Part shown: positions 26,836 through 36,005 of the stretch, piece by piece | How positions within the stretch are numbered: the first letter of the stretch is position 1 | How the letters are laid out: each line of letters starts with the position of its first letter | Assembly: GCF_021088345.1 (NCBI RefSeq) | Contig: NZ_CP088156.1 | Location: forward strand, 4,030,001-4,094,000 | DNA length: 64,000 bases | Reading direction: 5' to 3' | Origin: Bradyrhizobium ontarionense | Lineage (GTDB): Bacteria; Pseudomonadota; Alphaproteobacteria; Rhizobiales; Xanthobacteraceae | The notes under the pieces: generated by a model | Told to the model about the DNA's origin: nothing | Seen by the model: only the letters and a program-made list of their open reading frames with translations | Databases searched by the model: none | Made by a program: the position numbers and the translations under genes

Positions 26836-27732
26836 GTGGGATCCAAACATTTCGAGAACAAAGCGCGACGCGAATGGTGGTCGCTGCACATCGAAGCATG
26901 GCGTCGGAGCGGTCTCGGGATCCGCAAATACTGCCAGCAACAACGTCCGACCGAGAACACTCTGCGGCGTTGGCTGAAGCGGCTGGCCGGCAATGAGACT
27001 GCACTTAAGCTCGAGAAATATCAGACGGAATTGCGCCGCGAGCGCGCTCGGGAAGAGCGAGAAAAGGCGCTCCGAAAGCAGAAGCAGCGCAGGTTCACGG
27101 TCACCTCGGATGTGCGCAATCGGGCGTCTCAGGCGTTCTGGGCGATGCATGTCGAGGCGCTGAACTGGAGCGGGATGGAGCTCCGCGCCTATGCCGCGGC
27201 GATGCAGCTGTCGCCGCATTCGCTGCGCAAATGGCGCGACCGACTGGCCGCCGGCGAGGTGACGATCGACTGGCGCGCCCATCTTCACCCCTCCGCCCGA
27301 CCGGCCGTTAGCACTAGTGCTAGGAACTCACAGCCCGAACGCCGCTTGACAGCCGCCGAAATCGGCGATCCGGCGGCGCCGCCGGCACCGGTTCGGCGCT
27401 TCTTCAGCGACGAGGAAAAGCTCGCGATCGCCAAGGAAACCGAGCTACCAGGCGCCAAGGTCTCTGCCGTCGCGCGCAAGCACGGCATCGTCACCGGGCT
27501 GCTGTTCCGCTGGCGCGCGCAGTTCGGCATCGCGCAAAAGAAGCGCTCCAAGCTCGCCCGTGTCGTGTTGCCCGACGACATGCCCGCAGCGCGCGCCCTG
27601 CGCGATCTCGTGCGTCCACCGGAGGGCATAGTTGCCGTCGACCTCGTCGATGGACGGCGTGTCTTCGCTCCCGCCGGCAGCGATCCGGACGCCGTTCGAG
27701 CGCAGATCGAGAGCAAAGAGGCCGCACAATGA
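26836..27732 (+). CDS. tnpA: IS66 TnpA, long form with three HTH segments
   Basis: A 298-aa accessory DNA-binding protein, about twice the usual IS66 TnpA length. It has two similar N-terminal segments (WWSLHIEAWRRSGLGIRKYC...TLRRWLKRL and FWAMHVEALNWSGMELRAYA...SLRKWRDRL), then the usual TnpA helix-turn-helix (FFSDEEKLAIAKETELPGAK, HGIVTGLLFRWRAQFG) and a C-terminal VDGRRVFAPAGS region. It starts with GTG at 26836, the same position as in copy 2. Stop and tnpB start overlap by 4 bp. The frame is intact here, unlike in copy 2. Confidence 0.85.
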   Translation: MGSKHFENKARREWWSLHIEAWRRSGLGIRKYCQQQRPTENTLRRWLKRLAGNETALKLEKYQTELRRERAREEREKALRKQKQRRFTVTSDVRNRASQAFWAMHVEALNWSGMELRAYAAAMQLSPHSLRKWRDRLAAGEVTIDWRAHLHPSARPAVSTSARNSQPERRLTAAEIGDPAAPPAPVRRFFSDEEKLAIAKETELPGAKVSAVARKHGIVTGLLFRWRAQFGIAQKKRSKLARVVLPDDMPAARALRDLVRPPEGIVAVDLVDGRRVFAPAGSDPDAVRAQIESKEAAQ

Positions 27733-28058
27733 TGTTCGTTCCTGCAGGCGTGAAAGTGCACCTGGCGCTCGGCTACACCGACATGTGCAAGGGCATGGAT
27801 GGGCTTGCAATGCTCCAGGAGACGCTGAAGAAAGACCCGTTCTCCGGTCATCTGTTTGCCTTCCGCGGCAAGAAGGCATCGATACTGAAGGTCCTGTTCT
27901 GGGACGGAAACGGGCTTTGTCTGTTCACGAAACGCATCGACCAGGGTGGCTTCGTGTGGCCAGTGAGGGCGGGCTATGACGGCTCGATCACACTCACACC
28001 AGCTCAACTCGCGATGCTGATTGAAGGCATCGACTGGCGTGCGCCAGAGCGTGTCTAG
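27729..28058 (+). CDS. tnpB: IS66 TnpB, C-terminally truncated by an amber codon
   Basis: The 109-aa Orf2/TnpB protein of IS66 elements (MFVPAGVKVHLALGYTDM, LFWDGNGLCLFTKRIDQGGF). It ends at TAG after RAPERV, where copy 2 has TGG followed by KPAIAG; eight residues are lost, which may or may not matter. It also carries MLQETLKK with one residue fewer than copy 2 (MLVQDTLKT). Confidence 0.85.
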   Translation: MMFVPAGVKVHLALGYTDMCKGMDGLAMLQETLKKDPFSGHLFAFRGKKASILKVLFWDGNGLCLFTKRIDQGGFVWPVRAGYDGSITLTPAQLAMLIEGIDWRAPERV

Positions 28059-28148
28059 AAGCCTGCAATTGCAGGGTGATCTGCAAAATGTAGTGCTGAA
28101 CTGAGTTGCGATTCTTCTACGAATCAGCATGTTCGAGTACCATCGGAC

Positions 28149-29675
28149 ATGCAGCTCGATCTCACCGATCTCCCATCCGATCCTGAGCTTCTGCAGCGCC
28201 TGGTGCGCGACATTGCCGCCGCGATCGACCATCGCGACACCGAGATCGAGCGGCTCAAATCCATCATCAAACAGCTGCAGCGAATGAAGTTCGGCCGCAG
28301 CTCCGAACGCATCGACCCTGACCAGTTTGCACTCGGTCTGGAGGATCTCGACAGCGACATTGGCCGCATAGAGGAAGCGCAACCGAAGATCACTCCGGAA
28401 GCCAAATCTCCGCCGCGACGTCGTGCGCTGCCCAATCATCTGCCGCGGGAAGACGTTCTGCTCGATGTGGAGAGTCGGATCTGCGGCTGCTGCGGCGGTG
28501 CTCTTCATCTGATTGGCGAGAGCGTCAGCGAGATGCTGGATTGGATCCCGGCGCAGCTTCGCGTCGTGCGTACCACGCGTCCCAAATACGCATGCCGTGC
28601 CTGCAACACGGTGACGCAAGTCGGTGCGCCGGAACGGCTGATCGTTGGCGGGTTGGCGACGCCCGCGCTGCTCGCGCACGTGTTGATCAGCAAGTACTGC
28701 GATCACCTTCCGCTCTATCGGCAATCGCAGATCTTCGACCGTCATGGCGTCGATCTCTGCCGCTCGACGCTCGCGGACTGGGTTGGCGGCGCGTGCTGGT
28801 GGCTCGAGGCCTTGCACGAACGGTTGTGCAAGAACGTGTTCGCCTCCAACCATCTTTTTGCCGATGACACGCCGATCCCGGTGCTTGATCCTGGCCGCGG
28901 ACGAACCAAGACGGGACGGCTCTGGGTGTACGCGCGCGAGCAACGGCCCTCGAGCGGCCCCGAACCTCCGGCTGCCATCTACCTGTTCGCTCCGGATCGC
29001 AAGGCTGAGCGACCGGTCGCACATCTTGCCGCCTTCAAGGGCATCCTGCATGTCGACAGATACGCCGGCTTCGAGCAGCTGGCCGACAAAGAGGGCATCA
29101 CGCTCGCAGCTTGTTAGAGCCACTCGCGACGCAAGTTCTACGATGTGGCCGAAGCCACGGCGTCCCCCGTGGCAACAGAAGCCCTGCGCCGGATCGGCGA
29201 GCTCTATGCCATCGAGGCGCGCATCCGCGGCCAGTCGCCGGCCACCCGACTTGCCGAACGCAGGACGTTCTCCAAGCCGATCGTCGACGCGCTGAATGTC
29301 TGGTTCGATGCCCAGCTCCGCCTGGTCTCCGGCCGCAGCAAGCTCGCTGAAGCGATCCGCTATGCGCTCTCGCGCTGGCACGGACTTACACGCTTCCTGA
29401 ACGACGGCCGGATTGAGCTCGAAACCAATCCGGTCGAACGGGCGATCCGTCCTGTCACGCTCGGTCGCAAGAACCACCTGTTCGCCGGCAGCGACGGTGG
29501 CGGACATCGTTGGGCGGTCATTAACTCGCTGATCACGACGTGCAAGCTGAATGACGTCGAGCCCTACGGCTACCTGCGAGACGTACTGCAGCGGATGATC
29601 GATGGACATCCCGCCAACCGTCTCGACGAATTGCTGCCGTGGAGCTGGAAGCTGACTGATCATGTCAAGCCCTGA
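28149..29675 (+). pseudogene. tnpC: IS66 TnpC transposase interrupted by one amber codon
   Basis: Full-length IS66 transposase frame (about 508 codons) with one in-frame TAG at 29115-29117, in the stretch ITLAAC*SHSRRKFYDVAEA. The copy at 2.3 kb has TGG (W) at this place, so this is a single point nonsense mutation. Domains: leucine-zipper/helical start (IERLKSIIKQLQRMKFGRSS), zinc finger (CGCCGG...), DDE core with Asp in FADDTPIPVLDPGRG, Asp in LHVDRYAGFEQL, and Glu in ELETNPVERAIRPVTLG. Not functional unless the stop is suppressed. Confidence 0.88.
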
Positions 29676-29781
29676 GGCTTGTGCGGCGGCCGGACGCTTA
29701 CAACCGTCCGGTCTCTGCACACCTTCCTCCTCCTATGTTGTCACTCCATTTCGAGTTCTCTGCTGCTGTGGAGAATCTCCG

Positions 29782-30691
29782 GTGGGATCCGGACATTTCG
29801 AAAACAAAGCGCGACGCGAATGGTGGTCGCTGCACATCGGGGCATGGCGTCGAAGCGGTCTCGGGATCCGCAAATACTGCCAGCAACAACGCCTGACCGA
29901 GAACACTCTGCGGCGTTGGCTGAAGCGGTTGGCCGGCAACGAGACTGCGCTTAAGCTTGAGAAATATCAGACGGAATTGCGCCGCGAGCGCGCCCGGGAA
30001 GAGCGAGAAAAGGCGCTCCGAAAGCAGAAGCAGCGCAGGTTCACCGTCACCTCGGATGTGCGCAATCAGGCGTCTCAGGCGTTCTGGGCGATGCATGTCG
30101 AGGCGCTGAACGGGAGCGGAATGGGTCTCCGCGCCTATGCTGCCGCGATGCAGCTGTCGCCGCACTCGCTGCGCAAATGGCGTGACCGACTGGACGTTGG
30201 TGAGGTCACGATCGACTGGCGCGCCCATCTTCATCCCTCCGCCCGGCCCGCCGTTAGCACTGTCGTAAGCAGCGCTACTAAGGAGCCCAACTGCGAAACG
30301 AGCTTGACAGATGAGCCACTTGACAGATGAGCCACGTGATGGGCGCGCGAACCGGCGCCGGTTCACGGATGAGGAAAAGCTAGCGATCGTGCGTGAGTCC
30401 GACGTTCCGGGTACGTCCGCCGCTGAGCTCTGCCGGCTCCACGGCATCGTCACGAGCATGTTGTTCCGTTGGCGCGTCCAGTTCGGCTTCGGCAAGCGCT
30501 CGAAGGCAATTTTTGCAGCGGTGACGCTTGCCGGAGCATCCTCCGACCAGCTCGTATTGAACGATCTCTTGCAAGCGCCCGACGGCATGATGACCGTTGA
30601 ACTGTCGGATGGGCGTAGCGTCTTTGCGCCCTCGGGCACTGATCCTGAGGTTGTCCGAGCGCATGTCGAGAACAAGGAGACTGCACCATGA
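29782..30691 (+). pseudogene. tnpA: IS66 tnpA disrupted by a 16-bp tandem duplication
   Basis: Starts at GTG 29782 like the intact copy, and reads through the two N-terminal repeats. It goes out of frame where TTGACAGATGAGCCAC is present twice in tandem (30304-30319, 30320-30335). Removing one unit restores ...SLTDEPRDGRANRRRFTDEEK and the remainder to 30691. The second half differs more from copy 1 than the first half does, so this copy may also be a recombinant between two IS66 variants. Confidence 0.88.
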
Positions 30692-31041
30692 TGATCGTTC
30701 CCGCAGGAGTGAAAGTACATCTGGCGCTCGGCTACACCGACATGCGGAAGGGCATGGACGGGCTCACAATGCTGGTCCAAGACACGTTGAAAACGGACCC
30801 GTTCTCGGGCCATCTCTTTGCCTTCCGCGGCAAGCAGGCATCGATGTTGAAAATCCGCTTTTGGGACGGCAACGGGCTCTGCCTGTTCACTAAACGAATT
30901 GACCGAGGTGGCTTCGTATGGCCGCGCGTCAGCGATGCGGAAGGCACCGTGACGCTCTCTCTTGCGCAGCTCGCGATGCTGATCGAAGGCATCGACTGGC
31001 GCGCGCCAGAGCGTGTCTGGAAGCCGGCGATTGCAGGATGA
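30688..31041 (+). CDS. tnpB: IS66 TnpB (complete)
   Basis: A 117-aa TnpB with the family's normal C-terminal end (APERVWKPAIAG). It overlaps the tnpA stop by 4 bp. Intact, but in an element lacking a complete tnpA and tnpC. Confidence 0.88.
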   Translation: MMIVPAGVKVHLALGYTDMRKGMDGLTMLVQDTLKTDPFSGHLFAFRGKQASMLKIRFWDGNGLCLFTKRIDRGGFVWPRVSDAEGTVTLSLAQLAMLIEGIDWRAPERVWKPAIAG

Positions 31042-31110
31042 TCTGCAAAACCTAGTGCGGAATTGGTTTGTGATTCTTCTACGAATCAGCGTGTTCGAGT
31101 ACCGTCGGAC

Positions 31111-31264
31111 ATGCAGCTGTTGCGCGACATTGCGGCCGCCATCGATCACCGCGAAACTGAGATCGAGCGCCTCAAGTCCATCATCAAACAGCTGCAGCGA
31201 ATGCAGTTCGACCGCAGCTCCGAACGCATCGACCCCGACCAGTTTGTACTCGGTCTGGAGGACC
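31111..31264 (+). pseudogene. tnpC: IS66 tnpC 5' remnant
   Basis: The first codons of tnpC are present (MQLLRDIAAAIDHRETEIER, LKSIIKQLQRMQFDRSSERI) with an internal deletion of about 14 codons after MQL compared with copy 1. IS identity ends after LGLEDL at about 31264. Confidence 0.8.
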
Positions 31265-31395
31265 TACGCACGCAAAATGAGCACAAGCAGCGGGTTTGTG
31301 CCGTTCGCCGGCTCAGGCGGTGGATTCGATAAAGCTGATACCCGGCGTGCGCCTCAACAACGGCGGTCGGGGTCGACGCTGGAGCTTTTTGGTCT

Positions 31396-32040
31396 TCAGC
31401 AGGCGGCATTGGGAATCATTGAGATGTTCAGCGCCAGGCTTTGCCAGACTTCCTCCCGCCGTGCGTGGTCGTCGGTGATGCCGAAGGCGGTGAGCTGATC
31501 GAGATTCATCTCCTCGCCCCGGTAGAGCGTGAGCAGGGCGGGACTGACGGCTCCAAGCTTCAGCCGCTGTCTGACGACAGCGGCGGTGACGCCGAAACGC
31601 GCCGCGATATCCTCGGCGCTCATGCCTTGTTCGTTATGCAGCTCGGCGAAGGCCTCGAACTCGTCGGCGGGATGCATACTGGCGCGAACGGCGTTCTCGG
31701 CGAGGCTGATCTCGGTGGCGTTGTGGGTGATGTCCAAGATGCAGGGGATCGGCTCGTCCTTCTTGATCTTCTTGCGCTTGGCGCGAAGCAGTTGGGCAAG
31801 CCGCCTCCCCTCACCGGCATTGACGAGGTAAGCGCCGGTTGGCTTGCCCTTCGCATCGGTCTCTGGCTCGACGATGGGATATTGGAGCATGCCGAGCGCG
31901 GCGATGCTGGCGGCCAGCGCGTCGATCTCGCTGAGTGAATGCGGCATCTTGCGCACATTCTTCGGCGAGTTCTTCAGTTTCGCCAGCGGCACCATGATGA
32001 GGTTGCTGCCGGTGGCCGGAATGTTCTGTCTGCTGCTCAT
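31396..32040 (-). pseudogene. Truncated ParB/Spo0J-type partition protein
   Basis: A 214-aa reading frame with the ParB N-terminal nuclease-like fold (about 10-110: LIMVPLAKLKNSPKNVRK, YPIVEPE, NAGEGRRLAQLLRAK) and the helix-turn-helix (about 135-165: MSAEDIAARFGVTAAVVRQR). Similarity ends after ITDDHARREEVW; plasmid/ICE-type ParB proteins with this start are normally several hundred residues longer. The last 15 codons (LALNISMIPNAAC) are foreign sequence next to the IS66 copy 2 breakpoint. ATG 32040 has AAGGAGA upstream. Probably a relic of a plasmid or conjugative element. Confidence 0.75.
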
Positions 32041-32499
32041 GATTTTCTCCTTGGTTCGGGGTTCTGCGCGGCAAAGAGCCGCCATGAACCCCTGCCTCGC
32101 GGCGAGCAGCGGATGTGCAAGGCGCAAGAGACAGGGAGGTTGCGCAGCAACGTTTTTGGGGGCCGCGCGGCAGCGCGAGGGAGCCAAAATCCGCGAGGCC
32201 TGCCCTTGCGCCGCGCCGAGGGCAGCGCCCTAAGCCCTGGCCGCGGCTTTGCGATGCCGACCGCTCGCAAACCACAAGATGCGCTATTTACAAAAGTACG
32301 AGCCGCTTGATAGTCTCCCTCTGTTGCAACTTTATGTTGATTTTGGCTGCCCGCCTTCGCGGCCATAGCACGACTAAATGCCGGCGAAGCTCGCAGGCTT
32401 ATTCGACGCGGCGCGGCCAAGCTAGGGCCAGCGTTTGATCTGGACGTTGGACGACGAACCTATTTGGGCGCGCAATATTTTGGTAACGCGGTCGCGATC
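32041..32499. other. Intergenic stretch, no supported gene
   Basis: About 460 bp between the divergent ParB relic and the S1/P1 nuclease gene. It is GC-rich, and promoters for both directions are expected here. Nothing else was recognised. Confidence 0.4.
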
Positions 32500-33363
32500 A
32501 TGTCGAGCTATTCCCAGCAGCATTGCCTCCCCCTTGTCCGATGGACGCTTCTGAGTCTTCAGGTCTTCATCCTGATTGCATGTCCGGTCAATCGAGCCTT
32601 TGCCTGGGGTCAGGAGGGGCACTCGATCATCGCCGAACTGGCTGAGCGCCGGCTGGATGTCGAGACTCTCCGCAAAGTCAAGATCCTCCTCGGGGGCGTC
32701 TCCATGCCGTCGGTTGCTAGCTGGGCTGATGATTACCGGGCCACACACCCTGACAGCGCCAGCTGGCATTTCGTTGATATTCCGTTCGATCAGAACGCCT
32801 ACGATCCGACCCGTGACTGCAAGCCGGAAAAGGGCGACTGCATCATTCATGCAATCGCTCGCTTTCGCGCTGATGTTACGGACTGCTCGAAGTCTCTCGG
32901 TGAGCGCGGCGATGCCCTTAAGTTTCTGATTCATTTCGTAGGCGATATCCACCAGCCCCTGCATGTCGAAACACGGTTCAACGCGGACGGCACGGACGAT
33001 CAAGGCGGCAACAAGGTCCTCGTTACCTTTTTTGATCAGCCGAACGTAAAGCTCCACGCGCTCTGGGATACCGGGCTCATCATGCACACGGTCTATAACT
33101 GGGGGGCCTATGTGACTCGCCTTCAGACCGGCTGGCTCAATGGACGCGATACGAGCTCGCTTGATGGTGGGACGCCGACCGATTGGGCGCTGGAGGCCCA
33201 CAGGTATGTCCCGATGGTCTATGACATTCCGGCGGATAACGTGCTTGGCCGGGCCTATTACGACAAGGCACTGCCAATCGTGGACCGACAGCTTGCAATC
33301 GCAGCCCTCCGCCTAGTCCGTCTTCTCAAGGAGACACTGCGTAACGCCGATGCCTGTCCTTAA
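32500..33363 (+). CDS. Secreted S1/P1-type nuclease
   Basis: A 287-aa zinc-dependent nuclease of the S1/P1 family (single-stranded DNA/RNA, 3'-nucleotidase). The signal peptide ends at ...NRAFA, so the mature protein begins with Trp (WGQEGH), as needed for the N-terminal Trp ligand of the zinc cluster. Further ligands are visible: Asp in SWADDYR, His in SWHFVDI, His/Asp/His in FLIHFVGDIHQPLHVE, and His/Asp in HALWDTG. All key residues are present, so activity is expected. ATG 32500 is used; a TTG 12 codons earlier is open. It leads a close-packed run of genes to 36005, with gaps of 15 and 2 bp. Confidence 0.9.
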   Translation: MSSYSQQHCLPLVRWTLLSLQVFILIACPVNRAFAWGQEGHSIIAELAERRLDVETLRKVKILLGGVSMPSVASWADDYRATHPDSASWHFVDIPFDQNAYDPTRDCKPEKGDCIIHAIARFRADVTDCSKSLGERGDALKFLIHFVGDIHQPLHVETRFNADGTDDQGGNKVLVTFFDQPNVKLHALWDTGLIMHTVYNWGAYVTRLQTGWLNGRDTSSLDGGTPTDWALEAHRYVPMVYDIPADNVLGRAYYDKALPIVDRQLAIAALRLVRLLKETLRNADACP

Positions 33364-33378
33364 GGGGAGCAATACAGG

Positions 33379-34173
33379 ATGGGATGGAAGCAAAACGCTC
33401 TACGGGCCGCGGTCTGGGGACTGGCATTCGCAGCGCCGGCGGGCCCGGCCCGCGCTGAGCAGGTCACTGAATGCACGCGAGGCGGCTTTTGCTATTGCGT
33501 CAACGCCGAACTCCGCGGAGCGATTCAGCAGAATATTGCCGACATTAGGGCGATGATCGCGGCGGAGCGCGCAAAGGGTAAGGCAATTGGCTATCTGAGC
33601 ATACCAATCTCGACAGTCGCGGGAAGCTATTTTGGCGAGAACGTCAAGATCGCGGCCGAGATCAAGGAGCGGGTTGAGGACCGGCTCGGCGTCCATGCGG
33701 CCTGGCTTCTGAATACGGCCGGCACCACGGTGACATTGCCGCCCGGTGCGGCCGGCGCTGACTATATGCTAATGTGGACCAATGTCCTTGAGGGATCGAG
33801 TGGCCTTGGCGATTTCGATTTCGTGTACTTCGCGGGCCCGTCAGATTTCGCGCGCCATTTCGCGTTCGATGGTAAGGCAGATCTTGAGAAGCTTGAAGCC
33901 TTCTACGACGCCGCCGTGAAAACTGATCCCGAACTGAAGAAGGTCGATCGTCGAGCGTTCCGCGATTATTACGGGCTCCGGGCCTCGGTCGCTTACAGCT
34001 ACGGCTCGCATGATGAATGGGATATCGTCCGCGCGATCAATGAGAAGCGCGTCGCCGCATCGAATTTTGGGATTGCTCGACAGATCGCGGTTCTGTTTGA
34101 CGCTATGCCGGCCGCACCCGGACTGTTCGAGACTGGCGTAGCCGCCGGAAATGCCGGAGCCTGTAAGGGCTGA
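33379..34173 (+). CDS. Secreted protein of unknown function, in S1/P1 operon
   Basis: A 264-aa protein with a signal peptide (cleavage near GPARAEQ) and three Cys close to the mature N terminus (ECTRGGFCYC). A compact alpha/beta domain follows (GKAIGYLSIPISTVAGSYFG, GADYMLMWTNVLEGSSGLGD, FDFVYFAGPSDFARHF). The family is not recognised. It begins 15 bp after the nuclease stop, and its own stop is 2 bp before the next start, so it is translated in the same operon. Function probably concerns the periplasm or exterior. Confidence 0.75.
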   Translation: MGWKQNALRAAVWGLAFAAPAGPARAEQVTECTRGGFCYCVNAELRGAIQQNIADIRAMIAAERAKGKAIGYLSIPISTVAGSYFGENVKIAAEIKERVEDRLGVHAAWLLNTAGTTVTLPPGAAGADYMLMWTNVLEGSSGLGDFDFVYFAGPSDFARHFAFDGKADLEKLEAFYDAAVKTDPELKKVDRRAFRDYYGLRASVAYSYGSHDEWDIVRAINEKRVAASNFGIARQIAVLFDAMPAAPGLFETGVAAGNAGACKG

Positions 34174-34175
34174 AC

Positions 34176-36005
34176 ATGAGCTCAAGCAGCAGCGAGAGTG
34201 TAAAGCGCGCTTTCAGGAACACGGTGAGTATCGTCATGCATGCACTCGATTGGGTGAGCGGTGTTGCGTCTCAACTGGCCGAGCAATTCACGTTGGCGCG
34301 CCTGGCTTACTCCGCCCTGGCCTGCATTGTCATCGCCATCCTCGCCAAGAGCGTCATGGCGACCTGGCAGACCGGCAGCATCACTCTCGGCGATTTCGAG
34401 TACTATGCCGACGGAGCCCGCAAACCAGAATTCGGCCAGCAGATTCGGGGAGAGACGTTCGAGTTTTACAATCTGATCGTGAGGCTAATTCAGCAGGAGG
34501 CCGAGCGTTTCAAGATGGAGGGCGAACGGCGAGACCAGAAGGATGAATCGGACACCGCTGGCCGTTTGCCGGTGATTCAAAACGAACAGGTGGTCGAACT
34601 CGGCAGCAAGAGCAATGAGCTGCAGCAGCTTGAGATCACCGTCGAAGGGGTTAACGTCAAGAACCTCGTCACCGCTCTCGGGCGCGTGATAACTCCGTCG
34701 CCGCGAGAGCTGACTGCATCCATTTTCAGCAGCAACAACTCACGGCGCGTCTTCGTTACCGCGCCGACGAGCGCCGGCAAAGAACAGGCACGTCCTGTTC
34801 CGGCGCTGGTTGCTGGCGGGATCGAAAACGATACGAATACGGCCTTTCGGATCGCCTGCTATATGATCTGGTCGCAATGGAAGGAAGGCACCTCGGACTT
34901 TGGCGTGAAGTTTGGCGAGTTCTGCCGCGTCGCCCGCCTCCTCTATATCCGTAGCACGCTCGACTCGCTTCCGCCTTACGAGTTCGACAAGCAAAAATAC
35001 AAAGACGATGTCGATTTTCTGAAGGACACTTACAAGGCGGCGGCGCTCGCGAGTCCCGAATACCGGCTGATCTACTCGTCGCTTTCGGGCCTGCAGCGAT
35101 ATGTGGGAGATGAGAAGATCAATCTGACGCCAGCCTCAAGCGCAACCATCGACTCGCTGGTCGATATCATTGGTCTCTACGCGCTGGAAGCTCGACGATT
35201 TCGGTCACCTGGCGATGGAATAGACTGGTTGAAGGGGCTTCCACCCGATGCCTCCGACCGAAAAATCGTGAATGCCCAATATTTCCAGCATCGTCTTATG
35301 GACGATTGCCCTCCGCCACCCTCCGGCGCATCGAAGCGCGGCATTCCCGATGCGGTTCGCTCCCAATTTCAAAACGTGGTTCGGATCATCTATGAGCGCA
35401 AAGGCGCGCCAGTCGTCACTTCCGGAATCATCCTGTCTGATGAAACAGCCGTCACCGTCTTTCCGCGGCGAGGGCCGGCAGCCGAGATACCTGCCGAGAT
35501 GGAGATCCAACTCATTAGCTGCGGTAAGATCTTCGAGACGCATAGGGTGGAGAAGGTAAGCCGAATTGCGGAGGACTCCCCCTTCGTGCGCCTCACCGTC
35601 CCCGGCTTGAAGGCAACGCTTCCGCTACCATCAATCACCGATGCATCCCTGGACGATCCAGATCGAAACCGCGAACTCTACGTGGTGGGATATCTGCGGC
35701 GGACAAGTGGTTTGTATTTTGGACCTCGAGAGCGTGTCCCCGACGGCATCGATAACAATGACCGCCGGGTCTCCAGGGCCGAGCAGCTTCCAAGCTGGAG
35801 TAGCGTTGGCGATGATGACGATCTGGGCCGATTTGATCTCAATGTCCCGTATGGCCCGGGAATGATCGGCAGCCCCGTATTTGCGCCAGATGGCAGATTG
35901 CTCGGCCTACTCGACATCGGCGAATTCTTAAACCGTGGGCAGCTGGTGCTAGCGGTCGGCATCCCTGCCAAGACACTCGCCCCGGATTTGAAGGCAACGC
36001 ACTAA
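34176..36005 (+). CDS. Membrane-anchored protein with degenerate trypsin-like domain
   Basis: A 609-aa protein with one transmembrane helix (about 42-63) and a large extracytoplasmic part. Residues 100-400 are unrecognised and mostly helical. The C-terminal 200 residues look like a chymotrypsin-fold protease domain (GIILSDETAVTVFPRRG, NVPYGPGMIGSPVFAPDG, LLGLLDIGEFL). In active members the loop reads G-x-S-G-x-P. Here it is GMIGSP with Ile at the nucleophile place, so the domain is probably a catalytically dead sensor or binding module. It is the third gene of the S1/P1 operon. Confidence 0.65.
   Translation: MSSSSSESVKRAFRNTVSIVMHALDWVSGVASQLAEQFTLARLAYSALACIVIAILAKSVMATWQTGSITLGDFEYYADGARKPEFGQQIRGETFEFYNLIVRLIQQEAERFKMEGERRDQKDESDTAGRLPVIQNEQVVELGSKSNELQQLEITVEGVNVKNLVTALGRVITPSPRELTASIFSSNNSRRVFVTAPTSAGKEQARPVPALVAGGIENDTNTAFRIACYMIWSQWKEGTSDFGVKFGEFCRVARLLYIRSTLDSLPPYEFDKQKYKDDVDFLKDTYKAAALASPEYRLIYSSLSGLQRYVGDEKINLTPASSATIDSLVDIIGLYALEARRFRSPGDGIDWLKGLPPDASDRKIVNAQYFQHRLMDDCPPPPSGASKRGIPDAVRSQFQNVVRIIYERKGAPVVTSGIILSDETAVTVFPRRGPAAEIPAEMEIQLISCGKIFETHRVEKVSRIAEDSPFVRLTVPGLKATLPLPSITDASLDDPDRNRELYVVGYLRRTSGLYFGPRERVPDGIDNNDRRVSRAEQLPSWSSVGDDDDLGRFDLNVPYGPGMIGSPVFAPDGRLLGLLDIGEFLNRGQLVLAVGIPAKTLAPDLKATH

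Larger units (their letters stand above)
26754..29701 (+). mobile_element. IS66-family insertion sequence, copy 1 (full length, inactivated)
   Basis: A 2948-bp element with recognisable terminal inverted repeats: left GTAACCGTCCGG (26754), right end reading GTAAGCGTCCGG on the minus strand and ending at 29701. About 17 of the first 21 positions match. It carries tnpA, tnpB and tnpC in the standard order. tnpB and tnpC each contain a TGG-to-TAG change. No 8-bp target duplication can be seen because a second copy begins at once on the right. Confidence 0.88.
29702..31264 (+). mobile_element. IS66-family insertion sequence, copy 2 (3'-truncated)
   Basis: Begins directly after the last base of copy 1, with AACCGTCCGG, so it lacks the first two bases (GT) of the left inverted repeat. 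It carries tnpA (frameshifted), tnpB (intact) and the first part of tnpC, then stops abruptly at about 31264 in foreign sequence. The right inverted repeat and about 1.3 kb are missing. Confidence 0.8.

Noticed and set aside
27285..29720. An 811-codon minus-strand frame across IS66 copy 1
   Set aside because: It is the antisense of tnpA/tnpB/tnpC, kept open by high GC and codon bias; no domain is recognisable.
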